Part shown: in pieces, positions 1-6,636 of the stretch | How the letters are laid out: the number at the start of each line of letters is the position of its first letter | Numbering within the stretch: position 1 is the first letter of the stretch | DNA from: an uncultured Bacilli bacterium | Lineage (GTDB): Bacteria > Bacillota_I > Bacilli_A > RF39 > UBA660 | Assembly (NCBI GenBank): GCA_944351315.1 | Contig: CALVPL010000056.1 | Span: 1-14,688, forward strand | Direction: 5' to 3' | Length of the DNA: 14,688 nt | Position numbers and translations under genes: made by a program | The notes under the pieces: generated by a model | The model's database searches: none | What the model saw: the letters and a program-made list of their open reading frames with translations, nothing else | Told to the model about the DNA's origin: nothing

Positions 1-203
1 ATTACAACGGATGCATTTATCCTGAAGGATATTTAAGCAGTGATCAAACATGTTTATTTAACCATGATCAAATTGAACAAATTTATCATATAGGTTACAT
101 TGATGAAGAAGAAAAAGAATTTAAAGAGAATTTAAAAGACTTTGCAGATAATTTAAATAAAGATGATTTAAAAAATAAGAATATTGAAACCTTAAAAACA
201 TAA
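1..203 (+). CDS. 3' end of a small protein, DUF4176-like (partial)
   Basis: The reading frame is already open at the window edge (first full codon at position 3) and runs for 66 codons to TAA at 201-203. The visible part has a CIYPEGYLSS segment, then CLFNHDQIEQIYHIGY, then a charged tail rich in D, E, K and N. The order PEG, LFNH, I(E)xI(Y), GY, acidic residues is what I remember of the C-terminal half of DUF4176 proteins. These are small Bacillota proteins of unknown function, often encoded near type VII (ESX/LXG) secretion genes. The N-terminus lies outside the window, so length and start cannot be judged. The family call is from memory of the pattern; the existence of the ORF is clear. 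A weak terminator follows, so it belongs to an upstream transcription unit separate from htpG. Confidence 0.55.
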   Translation, partial: YNGCIYPEGYLSSDQTCLFNHDQIEQIYHIGYIDEEEKEFKENLKDFADNLNKDDLKNKNIETLKT

Positions 204-214
204 TGAATCATTTA

Positions 215-244
215 AAGAAAAGCAATTAAAGCTTTCTTCTTTTT
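215..244 (+). terminator. Weak intrinsic terminator after the DUF4176-like gene
   Basis: GAAAAGC (217-223) pairs with GCTTTC (231-236) with one bulged A, and the stem extends with AA/TT. A T-rich run follows at 237-244. The stem is AT-rich and imperfect. ATTAAAGCTTT (225-235) recurs at 245-255, so a second alternative fold is possible. Confidence 0.45.
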
Positions 245-304
245 ATTAAAGCTTTTTAAAGATCAAAAGACAAAAGATTAGATTTATACGACAGACAAAA
301 TGCG

Positions 305-344
305 TTAGCACTCTCGTATTGACATTGCTAATATAAAGTGCTAA
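305..344 (+). promoter_or_regulatory. CIRCE (HrcA operator) with an extra half-site, upstream of htpG
   Basis: The consensus CIRCE is TTAGCACTC-N9-GAGTGCTAA. A perfect left half, TTAGCACTC, lies at 305-313. Exactly nine bases later is CATTGCTAA (323-331), which matches 7 of 9 in the right half. Four bases further on is AAGTGCTAA (336-344), which matches 8 of 9 but is 22 bases from the left half. There are therefore one left and two right half-sites, and the better right half is out of register. The element overlaps the promoter, as expected for HrcA repression. HrcA control is inferred from family knowledge; hrcA is not in the window. Confidence 0.8.
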
Positions 345-347
345 ACT
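319..347 (+). promoter_or_regulatory. Sigma-A-type promoter of htpG
   Basis: A consensus -35 TTGACA (319-324) is followed after 17 bases by TAAACT (342-347), a 4/6 match to the -10. The elements lie inside and just after the CIRCE half-sites. A bound repressor would cover the -35 and the spacer. Transcription would start near 354, leaving a very short leader before the TTG start at 369. Confidence 0.6.
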
Positions 348-368
348 TAAAAAGAAGGTGATGAAAAA

Positions 369-2261
369 TTGAAGAAAAAAGAATTTAAAACAGAATCCAA
401 AAAATTAATGGATTTAATGATTAATTCTATTTATACAAACAAAGAAATCTTCTTAAGAGAAATTATTTCTAATGCAAGTGATGCGATTGATAAGCTGCAT
501 TACATGTCTTTAACAGATAAGAAAATCAAAGTAAACAAAAAGGATTTTGAGATTTTCTTGAGTGTTGATAAAGACAAAAGAACATTAACCATTAAAGATA
601 ATGGTATCGGAATGAGTAAAGAAGAGTTAGAAACAAATCTTGGTACTATTGCTAAATCAGGTTCTGAAGAATTTAAAACAGAAAATGAACATAAGAAAAA
701 CATTGACATTATAGGTCAATTTGGTGTTGGTTTTTATTCAGCATTTATGGTTGCCGAAAAAGTAGAAGTTATCAGTAAAAAATATGGAAGCGACGAAGCA
801 AATAAATGGGAATCAAGTGGTATTGACGGATATACTATTGTTCCAACTGAAAAAGACTCTTTTGGAACAGAGGTTATTTTAACCATTAAACCAGATAGTG
901 AAGAAGAAAACTATTCTAAATATTTAGAAACTTATGAAATAGAATCCTTAGTTCGTAAATACAGTGATTATATAACTTATCCTATAAAAATGGAAGTAAG
1001 TCATACTCATTTAAAAGATAAGAAAAATGAAACCGATGAAGATGAATACGAAACCGTTACAGAAATTGAAGTGATTAACTCATTAACTCCAATTTGGCGA
1101 AGAGAAAAGAAAAATGTAAGTGATGAAGAGTACAATACATTCTATAAAGATAAATTTAATGATTATGAAACACCTTTAAGACACATGCATATTAAAGCAG
1201 AGGGAACATTTGAATATACTGCTTTACTATATATTCCAAGTCATGCACCGTATGATTACTATTCAAAAGAATATGAAAAAGGATTACAACTTTATTCAAA
1301 CGGTGTTCTTATCATGGAAAAATGTGCCGATTTGCTACCAGATTACTTTAGTTTTGTAAAAGGTGTCGTTGATAGTCCAGATTTAACGTTAAATATTTCA
1401 AGAGAAACACTACAACAAAATCGTATTTTAAAAACGATCGCGAATTCCATTGAAAATAAAATTAAAAAAGAATTAGAAACAATGTTAACTGAAAAGAAAG
1501 AAGATTATGAAAAATTCTTTAAAGATTTTGGATTACAATTAAAATATGGAATTTATAATAATTTTGGAATGGATAAAGATAAATTACAAGATTTATTGAT
1601 TTACACTTCTTCAATTGATGAAAAGACAACAGCTTTAAAAGAATATGTTAGTCGTATGAAAGAAGATCAAAAAAATATTTATTATGCTTGTGGAGAAACA
1701 TTAGATCAAATTAAAATGCTTCCTCAAGTAGAAGCAGCTAAAGAAAAGGGTTATGAAGTACTTTACTGTACGGATCAAGTCGATGAATTTGTTTTCATGA
1801 CACTAAGAAACTATTCTGAGAAAAATTTTGTGAATGTATGTGGTGAAAATACAGATTTTGATACTGAAGAAGAAAAAGAAGAATTAAAAAAAACCAACGA
1901 AGAAGCAAAAGATATGTTTGAAGTTATGAAAGAATCTATTCCTGAAGTCGCAGAAATCCGATTTACAAATAAATTGAAAGATCATCCAGTATGTTTAAGT
2001 AGTAAAGGTGAAATTTCTGTTGAAATGGAAAAAACATTAAGCAATATGCCACTTAACAATGGTCTAAAAGCTTCAAAAGTTTTAGAGATAAATCAAAATC
2101 ATGAAATTGCAAAAACTTTAAAGAAACTAAGCAAGAAAAATAAAGAAGAATTACAAGAATATGCAAAAGTTTTATATGCAGAAGCTAGGATGATCGAAGG
2201 TTTACCGGTAGAAAACCCAACAGAAATCGCTTCATTAATATGTAAATTTATGGCAAAATAG
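369..2261 (+). CDS. htpG: Molecular chaperone HtpG (Hsp90)
   Basis: This is a cytosolic ATP-dependent Hsp90-family chaperone of 630 residues, the normal bacterial length. The N-terminal GHKL ATPase domain is complete: NASDAID at 35-41 (with the Asn/Asp that handle Mg-ATP), DNGIGM at 77-82, GTIAKSGS at 92-99 and GQFGVGFYSAF at 116-126. The middle domain carries the conserved ISRETLQQNR segment that supplies the catalytic Arg, and a C-terminal dimerisation domain follows. The start is TTG at 369, preceded by AAGAAGGTG (352-360) at 8 bases. The only nearby ATG (361) is out of frame, abuts the Shine-Dalgarno site and stops after three codons. A promoter overlapping CIRCE half-sites lies just upstream, so heat-inducible HrcA control is likely. 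B. subtilis htpG, by contrast, is not an HrcA target. A terminator follows, so the unit is probably monocistronic. Confidence 0.97.
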   Translation: MKKKEFKTESKKLMDLMINSIYTNKEIFLREIISNASDAIDKLHYMSLTDKKIKVNKKDFEIFLSVDKDKRTLTIKDNGIGMSKEELETNLGTIAKSGSEEFKTENEHKKNIDIIGQFGVGFYSAFMVAEKVEVISKKYGSDEANKWESSGIDGYTIVPTEKDSFGTEVILTIKPDSEEENYSKYLETYEIESLVRKYSDYITYPIKMEVSHTHLKDKKNETDEDEYETVTEIEVINSLTPIWRREKKNVSDEEYNTFYKDKFNDYETPLRHMHIKAEGTFEYTALLYIPSHAPYDYYSKEYEKGLQLYSNGVLIMEKCADLLPDYFSFVKGVVDSPDLTLNISRETLQQNRILKTIANSIENKIKKELETMLTEKKEDYEKFFKDFGLQLKYGIYNNFGMDKDKLQDLLIYTSSIDEKTTALKEYVSRMKEDQKNIYYACGETLDQIKMLPQVEAAKEKGYEVLYCTDQVDEFVFMTLRNYSEKNFVNVCGENTDFDTEEEKEELKKTNEEAKDMFEVMKESIPEVAEIRFTNKLKDHPVCLSSKGEISVEMEKTLSNMPLNNGLKASKVLEINQNHEIAKTLKKLSKKNKEELQEYAKVLYAEARMIEGLPVENPTEIASLICKFMAK

Positions 2262-2264
2262 TTA

Positions 2265-2289
2265 AGCTAAAACCTTAGCTGTTTTTTTG
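2265..2289 (+). terminator. Intrinsic terminator after htpG
   Basis: AGCTAA (2265-2270) pairs perfectly with TTAGCT (2275-2280) around a four-base loop. A run of seven T follows from 2282. It begins four bases after the htpG stop codon. Confidence 0.75.
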
Positions 2290-2326
2290 TTTAACTCTTC
2301 AATCATATTTTTATATTTCACACGAT

Positions 2327-2355
2327 TTGACAAACGTATGTACGTTTTGTATAAT
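2327..2355 (+). promoter_or_regulatory. Consensus promoter with internal palindrome / LexA-like box, upstream of the rhuM remnant
   Basis: TTGACA (2327-2332), a 17-base spacer and TATAAT (2350-2355) match the sigma-A consensus perfectly. The spacer contains the dyad AAACGTA-TG-TACGTTT (2332-2347). The overlapping 14-mer CAAACGTATGTACG (2331-2344) fits the B. subtilis-type LexA box CGAACRNRYGTTCG at all but two defined positions. A promoter this strong normally needs repression, and a site between -35 and -10 would provide it. LexA is one candidate repressor; a dedicated one is equally possible. Confidence 0.75.
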
Positions 2356-2377
2356 GGGGATACATGGAGGGAAAAGT

Positions 2378-2869
2378 ATGAAAAACAACATGATTATTTA
2401 TGTATCTGAAGACGGTCAAGTAAAAGTGGATGTGAATGTTCAAAATGAAGATATTTGGATGAGTCAAGATATTATGGCAAAATTGTATGGTACTACAAAA
2501 AATAATATATCGATTCATTTAAAAAATATTTTTAATGAAGGAGAACTAGAAAAAACGCAACTGTTAAGAAAATTTTAACAGTTCAAAAAGAAGGAAATAG
2601 AGAGGTAAAAAGAAGTATAGAACATTATAATTTAGATGCAATTATTGCGGTAGATTAATGCCTTAGATAGACATCCGATGACTATGCAAGATTGGAGTGA
2701 AGAATTAGATTTATTTTTAAAAATGATTAAAAAAGATATTTTAAAAAACAGCGGTACAATATCTCATGAAGCAACTTTAAAAAAGGCTCATGAAGAATAC
2801 GAAAAATATATGAAAGTGCATTTAACAACAGCGGAAAAAGATTATTTAGAAATGTTAAAAGAGAAATAA
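2378..2869 (+). pseudogene. Decayed RhuM-family (Virulence_RhuM) gene
   Basis: ATG at 2378 has GGAGG (2366-2370) seven bases upstream and a consensus promoter, so this was an expressed gene. The N-terminus follows the RhuM family: IIYVSEDGQVKVDV, then WMSQDIMAKLYGTTKNNIS, then HLKNIFNEGELEK. The frame stops at TAA 2576-2578. The family sequence resumes one frame back (TVQKEGNREV, then IEHYNLDAIIAVD) until TAA 2656-2658, as if one base were lost near AAATTTTAACA. The next expected portion (usually GYRV onward, roughly 200 residues) is missing. The frame then returns as LDRHPMTMQDWSEELD through KKAHEEYEKYMKV, which resembles the family's C-terminal end. So there is one frameshift plus a large internal deletion. 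Intact members are about 330 residues, are often carried by genomic islands and near defence genes, and have no settled function. The last part could be translated alone from ATG 2678, but no good ribosome-binding site is visible. Confidence 0.85.
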
Positions 2870-2900
2870 AGGAAATCGAAAAATAGAAAGAGAGAGAAAA

Positions 2901-3767
2901 ATGACTAAAGAGATATATATTGAAGATATAGAAAAACTGTTTTCTAAAAGAGAAAAAGAAGCAAATAAAGGAGATTTTGGAAAAGTTGGTATTCTAGGAG
3001 GTTCAATAAACTATGGTGGAGCTATAAAGCTTGCAACAATGAGCCTAGCTAGTTTACGAAGTGGTTGTGGTCTGGTGAAAGTAATTGTTCCTAATGAAAT
3101 AGTTTCCTCACTTACTCCTGTTTTGTTAGAGCAAACACTTTTTCCTTATGAAGATCTAGAAGATATAAAGAATTCAATTAAAGATTTATGTAGCTTAGCT
3201 ATAGGCATGGGTTGGGGATATAATGAGGAAAATTTATCAATTTTAAAATATATTTTAGAAAATTTTCAAGGCAATCTTGTAATTGATGCTGACGGGTTAA
3301 ATACACTAGCAAATCATTTAGAAATGCTAAAAACAAGTCGAGCAAATATAGTTTTGACACCTCATTTAAAAGAATTTTCTAGATTAACAAATCTTTCAAT
3401 AGAAGAAATAGAAAAAAATAAAATAGAAATTGTCAAATCTTTTGCTAAAGAAAATTGTGTAATTCTTTTACTAAAAGGAAGTACAACGATTGTAACGAAT
3501 GGAACCGACGTATACTTAATCAATTATGGAACACCAGGAATGGCAACAAGTGGGAGTGGAGACGTACTAGCGGGAATACTTGCAGGATTGCTAGGATATC
3601 TAGACTATAATCTTCTATCTATAAGTGCAGGAGCTATAATAAATGGTCTTGCAGGTGAATTAGCAGAAGAAAAGAATACAGATATAAGTATGATTGCTAG
3701 TGATACCATAAGCTGTATACCAGATGTTATAAAAAAAATAAGAAACAATGAAAAAAATACAAAATGA
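2901..3767 (+). CDS. nnrD: ADP/ATP-dependent (S)-NAD(P)H-hydrate dehydratase
   Basis: This enzyme of the YjeF C-terminal, ribokinase-like fold repairs hydrated NADH and NADPH (the S epimer), using a nucleotide to drive dehydration. At 288 residues it is a stand-alone dehydratase domain; the NnrE epimerase domain found fused to it in E. coli is absent. Diagnostic segments are KGDFGKVGILGGS (23-35), DADGLN (129-134), TPHLKEFSRL (153-162) and GTPGMATSGSGDVLAG (210-225) with the catalytic Asp221. The ribosome-binding site is a loose purine run (AGAAAGAGAGAG) before ATG 2901. The gene begins 31 bases after the rhuM remnant with no promoter seen between, so it may be transcribed from the promoter at 2327. 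It ends with TGA, which shows that TGA is a stop codon here. Confidence 0.93.
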   Translation: MTKEIYIEDIEKLFSKREKEANKGDFGKVGILGGSINYGGAIKLATMSLASLRSGCGLVKVIVPNEIVSSLTPVLLEQTLFPYEDLEDIKNSIKDLCSLAIGMGWGYNEENLSILKYILENFQGNLVIDADGLNTLANHLEMLKTSRANIVLTPHLKEFSRLTNLSIEEIEKNKIEIVKSFAKENCVILLLKGSTTIVTNGTDVYLINYGTPGMATSGSGDVLAGILAGLLGYLDYNLLSISAGAIINGLAGELAEEKNTDISMIASDTISCIPDVIKKIRNNEKNTK

Positions 3768-3773
3768 AAATTA

Positions 3774-3801
3774 TTGCAAAAAGTAAAAAATATAGTACAA
3801 T
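3774..3801 (+). promoter_or_regulatory. Probable promoter of the 3830 gene and xth
   Basis: TTGCAA (3774-3779) and TACAAT (3796-3801) are separated by 16 bases and match the sigma-A consensus 4/6 and 5/6. They lie 29 bases upstream of the next start codon and just after nnrD, so they would drive the downstream gene and probably xth. Confidence 0.5.
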
Positions 3802-3829
3802 AAACTTCATTAGAAAAGATGTTTGATAT

Positions 3830-5482
3830 ATGCAAGAGCTAGAACAATTAATTAGAAAATTGAAAATTTTAGAATTTAAATTCATCTTCTTTAAACTGCC
3901 TAAAAAAGAACAATTATTATATCTTAAAGAATACTGTAGAAAAAAATATGATTTGGAAGAACCTTTACCCGAACATTTTTATGAATTACTTTTAACAAAA
4001 GTAAAAAAAGATATTGAATTTTTAATAAAAAATAACGATATTTATCAAGTTATCGCTTCGCTTAAAGGTTTGCCAATGCCAACTAAAAGCCTAAAAACAG
4101 AAATTACTTCTTATCAATATTTTGAAATACAAAGTCAAAAAGTTCTGCAATTAAAAAATATGTTAGAAAAAGTTTTAAAAGAGCATAAAGAAAATAACTT
4201 AGATAAAATGTTTGCCAATGAGCCAATTTATATGATAGCCAAACATACTTATTTCATGGAAAATGAATGTTATGTTTTAGCTTATAAATTATATTTGACA
4301 ATTGGATTTGAAAATGCCAAAGAACTTATAGAACAAAAATACGGAGAAATAAGCTTTAAAACATTAAATTTTCTTTTTAATCATATAGAGACCAAAAAAA
4401 TAAAAGTTCAAAAAGAAGCTCCGGTATTAAAAGAAGAATTTGTGAATTTTTTCTTTAATGATAAAAAATCTCCAGAAAATACCATGCGTTTACTTTTAGA
4501 AGGATATTACAAAAATATATATTTGAATTTTCCTTATTTTTATAAAAATTTTAAAATTTTTCAAGAAAGAGTAGGTAACAGGATGTCTAGATCAAAAGTG
4601 GAAAGCCTGTTAGAAGAGAGATATGCGGTATCGCTATATCCAGAAATTCAAAAAGATATTGTGATGGATTTCAAATCTTCTTTTCAAAATAAATACCAAT
4701 TTTATTTATCTTCTGAAAAAGAAATAAATAAACTAAACTATGAATTTTATGAAAAAAATATTGAAAAACAGTATGTTTCTACTATTCCTCAAATAATCTA
4801 TACAAATAAGGAGGGATTAACTTGTGAAATTCTTCCGAAAAGTAGTGCAAGAAATCTAATTATAGGCTATCGAACTAATTGTTGTTTTAGAATAAATGGA
4901 GATGCAGCAATTTTGTTTGCAAAAGCTATGACAAATAAACATTATCGGATACTTTCGGTATCGACTTCTAAAGAAAAAGATATTGCCATGTGTTTACTTG
5001 CTCGTAATGGAAATGTCATAATTGTTCAAGGAATAGAAATAAGTAGATCATATCAAAATAAAGAAATGCGGGCAAAAATTTATGAAGCAGTAAGAGAAAC
5101 AATGGGTAAACTTATGGAGAATATGAATAAAGAAGAAGAGAATATCATTGCTATATTGATTGGAAATAGTAATGAAAATTCATTAGACTTTAGTCAAAAG
5201 CCTCTTCCATTTAGAATAAGTCCAATAACATCTCCAGAAGAAAATTTAGAGTACAATTATGATGCATTCCAATTTCCACAATCAATTTTAGTTATGAACA
5301 AACAAGCTACTTTAAAAGATCTAAAACATTATGTGCCTAGAACGGAGTATTTAGATAAAAGAGAAGAAATTTTATATTGGCAAGAAGGAAATGATTATAA
5401 TTATGATTATAATTTAATTGCAAAACGACTTGCCACAATCAGTTTTAAAGCAAATACTCAGTTAAGACGAATACAAGCTTAA
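3830..5482 (+). CDS. Large unrecognised protein with a TNCC motif, cut by an in-frame stop
   Basis: I do not recognise this 550-residue soluble protein with confidence. The first 300 or so residues are rich in K, E, F and Y, look helical, and show no signal peptide or membrane segment. The C-terminal part looks like a folded domain: GYRTNCCFRINGD at 346-358 with adjacent Cys351-Cys352, then IVQGIEIS. From memory this recalls large uncharacterised proteins, often from mobile elements, with a TxCC segment followed by a strand ending in a similar I(E) motif; that link is tentative. ATG 3830 is the first possible start after an upstream in-frame TGA; its ribosome-binding site (AGAAAAG) is weak. 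The TAA at 5480-5482 is followed in the same frame by 57 open codons that end three bases before xth, so the native protein was probably about 608 residues. Confidence 0.7.
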   Translation: MQELEQLIRKLKILEFKFIFFKLPKKEQLLYLKEYCRKKYDLEEPLPEHFYELLLTKVKKDIEFLIKNNDIYQVIASLKGLPMPTKSLKTEITSYQYFEIQSQKVLQLKNMLEKVLKEHKENNLDKMFANEPIYMIAKHTYFMENECYVLAYKLYLTIGFENAKELIEQKYGEISFKTLNFLFNHIETKKIKVQKEAPVLKEEFVNFFFNDKKSPENTMRLLLEGYYKNIYLNFPYFYKNFKIFQERVGNRMSRSKVESLLEERYAVSLYPEIQKDIVMDFKSSFQNKYQFYLSSEKEINKLNYEFYEKNIEKQYVSTIPQIIYTNKEGLTCEILPKSSARNLIIGYRTNCCFRINGDAAILFAKAMTNKHYRILSVSTSKEKDIAMCLLARNGNVIIVQGIEISRSYQNKEMRAKIYEAVRETMGKLMENMNKEEENIIAILIGNSNENSLDFSQKPLPFRISPITSPEENLEYNYDAFQFPQSILVMNKQATLKDLKHYVPRTEYLDKREEILYWQEGNDYNYDYNLIAKRLATISFKANTQLRRIQA

Positions 5483-5656
5483 TCTGTTCATAAAGAAAAA
5501 GAAATCTATTGCAATAAAGATTGGTATTTAATTGTTTTTAAAGATGGAACCATAGAAGGAACATATTTAGATTATGATTTTAGAGCAAAAGAAGAGTATA
5601 ATGCAATTTTAGAAGAAATCCAAAAAAAGAAAAGTTATCGAAGAAAGAGAGGATAG
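5483..5656 (+). pseudogene. Severed C-terminal 57 codons of the 3830 protein
   Basis: After TAA 5480-5482 the same frame stays open to TAG 5654-5656. It encodes a protein-like sequence: KDWYLIVFKDGTIEGTY, then EEYNAILEEIQKKK and a basic end. No start codon with a ribosome-binding site lies inside it, so it is unlikely to be a separate gene. The simplest reading is one nonsense mutation in the 3830 gene. Alternatives are stop-codon readthrough or a sequence or assembly error. The xth ribosome-binding site overlaps its last codons, which fits an ancestral gene that ran right up to xth. Confidence 0.65.
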
Positions 5657-5659
5657 CAT

Positions 5660-6412
5660 ATGCAAATTATTTCTTGGAATGTGGCAGGTATTCGTGCATG
5701 TCTAAAAAAAGGATTTATTGATTTTTTTAATGAAAGCAAAGCAGATATTTTCTGTGTGCAAGAAGTAAAAGCTTTAAAAGAACAAATTGAATTTCTGCCA
5801 GAAGGTTATGAACTTTATATATTTCCAGCCATTCGTAAAGGATATTCTGGAACTTTAATCTATACAAAAATAAAACCTTTATCCGTGAATTATGGTATTG
5901 GAGTGAAGGAATTTGATGATGAAGGAAGAAATATTACCTTAGAATTCGAAAAATTTTATTTAGTAAATTGTTATGTTCCAAATGTAAAAAGATCTTTAGA
6001 AAGATTAGATTCAAGAATGCATTATGAAGAATTATTCCAGGCTTATATAAAAAAGCTTGAAAAGAAAAAACCAGTAATCATCTGTGGCGACTTAAATGTA
6101 GCTCATGAGGAAATTGATATTAAAAATGCCAAAGCAAACATTGGAAATGCTGGTTTCACTTATGAAGAAAGAACAAAAATGACTGAATTATTAAATAATG
6201 GGTTTATTGACACATTTAGATACTTTTATCCAGATCGAAGCGAAGCTTACACCTGGTGGAGTTATATAAATCATGCTCGAGAAAGAAATATAGGATGGCG
6301 AATTGATTATTTTATTGTTTCGGAAAGCTTTATAAATCAAGTAAAAGACAGTATCATCTATAAAGATATTTTAGGAAGTGATCATTGTCCAATTGGTTTA
6401 ATGTTAAAATAA
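5660..6412 (+). CDS. xth: Exonuclease III / AP endonuclease (ExoA-type)
   Basis: This base-excision-repair nuclease cuts 5' to abasic sites and has 3' phosphatase and 3'-5' exonuclease activity. Family members can also degrade RNA in RNA-DNA hybrids. It has 250 residues, typical of the Xth family, with all catalytic positions visible: WN (Asn7), QE (Glu35), NCYVPN (103-108) with Tyr105, GDLN (Asp144, Asn146), the TWWSY segment, WRIDY, and the closing GSDHCP with Asp241 and His242. AGAGAGGA (5646-5653) precedes ATG 5660. The start is three bases after the frame remaining from the preceding gene, which suggests co-transcription and former translational coupling. The retron RNA starts about 40 bases downstream. 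The enzyme is probably housekeeping, though its position makes it worth testing as a processor of the retron's RNA-DNA product. Confidence 0.96.
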   Translation: MQIISWNVAGIRACLKKGFIDFFNESKADIFCVQEVKALKEQIEFLPEGYELYIFPAIRKGYSGTLIYTKIKPLSVNYGIGVKEFDDEGRNITLEFEKFYLVNCYVPNVKRSLERLDSRMHYEELFQAYIKKLEKKKPVIICGDLNVAHEEIDIKNAKANIGNAGFTYEERTKMTELLNNGFIDTFRYFYPDRSEAYTWWSYINHARERNIGWRIDYFIVSESFINQVKDSIIYKDILGSDHCPIGLMLK

Positions 6413-6420
6413 TAAAAAAA

Positions 6421-6449
6421 TTGTAAAATAACGGATAAAATGTTATTCT
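6421..6449 (+). promoter_or_regulatory. Probable promoter of the retron RNA, with an inverted repeat
   Basis: TTGTAA (6421-6426) and TATTCT (6444-6449) are spaced 17 bases apart, each a 4/6 match. Transcription would begin near 6456, essentially at the start of the a1 repeat, as expected for a retron primary transcript. AATAAC (6427-6432) and GTTATT (6442-6447) form an inverted repeat across the spacer and -10, and could be an operator. TATAAA (6449-6454) is an alternative -10 without a good -35. Confidence 0.5.
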
Positions 6450-6453
6450 ATAA

Positions 6454-6619
6454 ATGAGCAATAGCGGAAGTTTTTTAAACTACTTTAGCGAGTCGTTAAA
6501 GGTGGAGTATTTCTACATCTAGGAATTAGAATTTTCAAAGGACAGCACTACACTTCGTGTAGATACGCTTACGCTTTAAGTCCATTTCCAATTCTAATAT
6601 ATATTTTAGTATTGCTCAT
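6454..6619 (+). ncRNA. Retron msr-msd non-coding RNA
   Basis: The ends form a perfect 10-bp inverted repeat: ATGAGCAATA (6454-6463, a1) and TATTGCTCAT (6610-6619, a2). AGC at 6463-6465 lies at the inner edge of a1, where retrons place the branching guanosine (candidate G6464). The msr part has a hairpin at 6480-6505 (ACTTTAGCG, three-base loop AGT, CGTTAAAGGT) and a weaker alternative at 6502-6516. The msd part is a long bulged stem at 6525-6598. The strong ribosome-binding site of the reverse transcriptase begins three bases after a2. This order (a1, msr, msd, a2, RT) is the standard retron plan. Boundaries are by eye; the exact msr/msd junction and the branch point are inferred. The transcript should prime its own reverse transcription, giving a branched RNA-DNA (msDNA). 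Confidence 0.9.
6525..6598 (+). other. msd stem-loop (template for the retron DNA)
   Basis: ATTAGAATT (6525-6533) pairs with AATTCTAAT (6590-6598). A 3x3 internal loop follows, then two A-T pairs, one mismatch, and GGAC (6540-6543) with GTCC (6580-6583). The apical 36 bases hold a hairpin CTACAC-TTC-GTGTAG (6548-6562) and then a tandem hexamer ACGCTT-ACGCTT (6565-6576). A long interrupted stem with a structured tip is typical of msd regions. Confidence 0.8.
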
Positions 6620-6636
6620 CTAAGGAGGTAATAGGA

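Noticed and set aside
225..255. Direct repeat ATTAAAGCTTT (225-235 and 245-255) as a mobile-element footprint
   Set aside because: It is short and AT-rich, inside a terminator region, with no element between the copies. Better explained by terminator structure or chance.
361..372. ATG at 361 as the htpG start or a regulatory mini-gene (Met-Lys-Asn-stop)
   Set aside because: It is out of frame with htpG and has no spacing from the Shine-Dalgarno site. TTG 369 is properly placed.
2573..2580. Programmed -1 frameshift rescuing the rhuM gene
   Set aside because: AAATTTTAACA is not a proper slippery heptamer, no downstream stimulator is evident, and a later stop plus a large internal deletion remain even after a shift.
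3605..3835. Minus-strand reading frame antisense to the end of nnrD
   Set aside because: Hydrophobic, low-complexity translation typical of the reverse strand of AT-rich genes. It has no start signal of its own and lies opposite a clear coding sequence.
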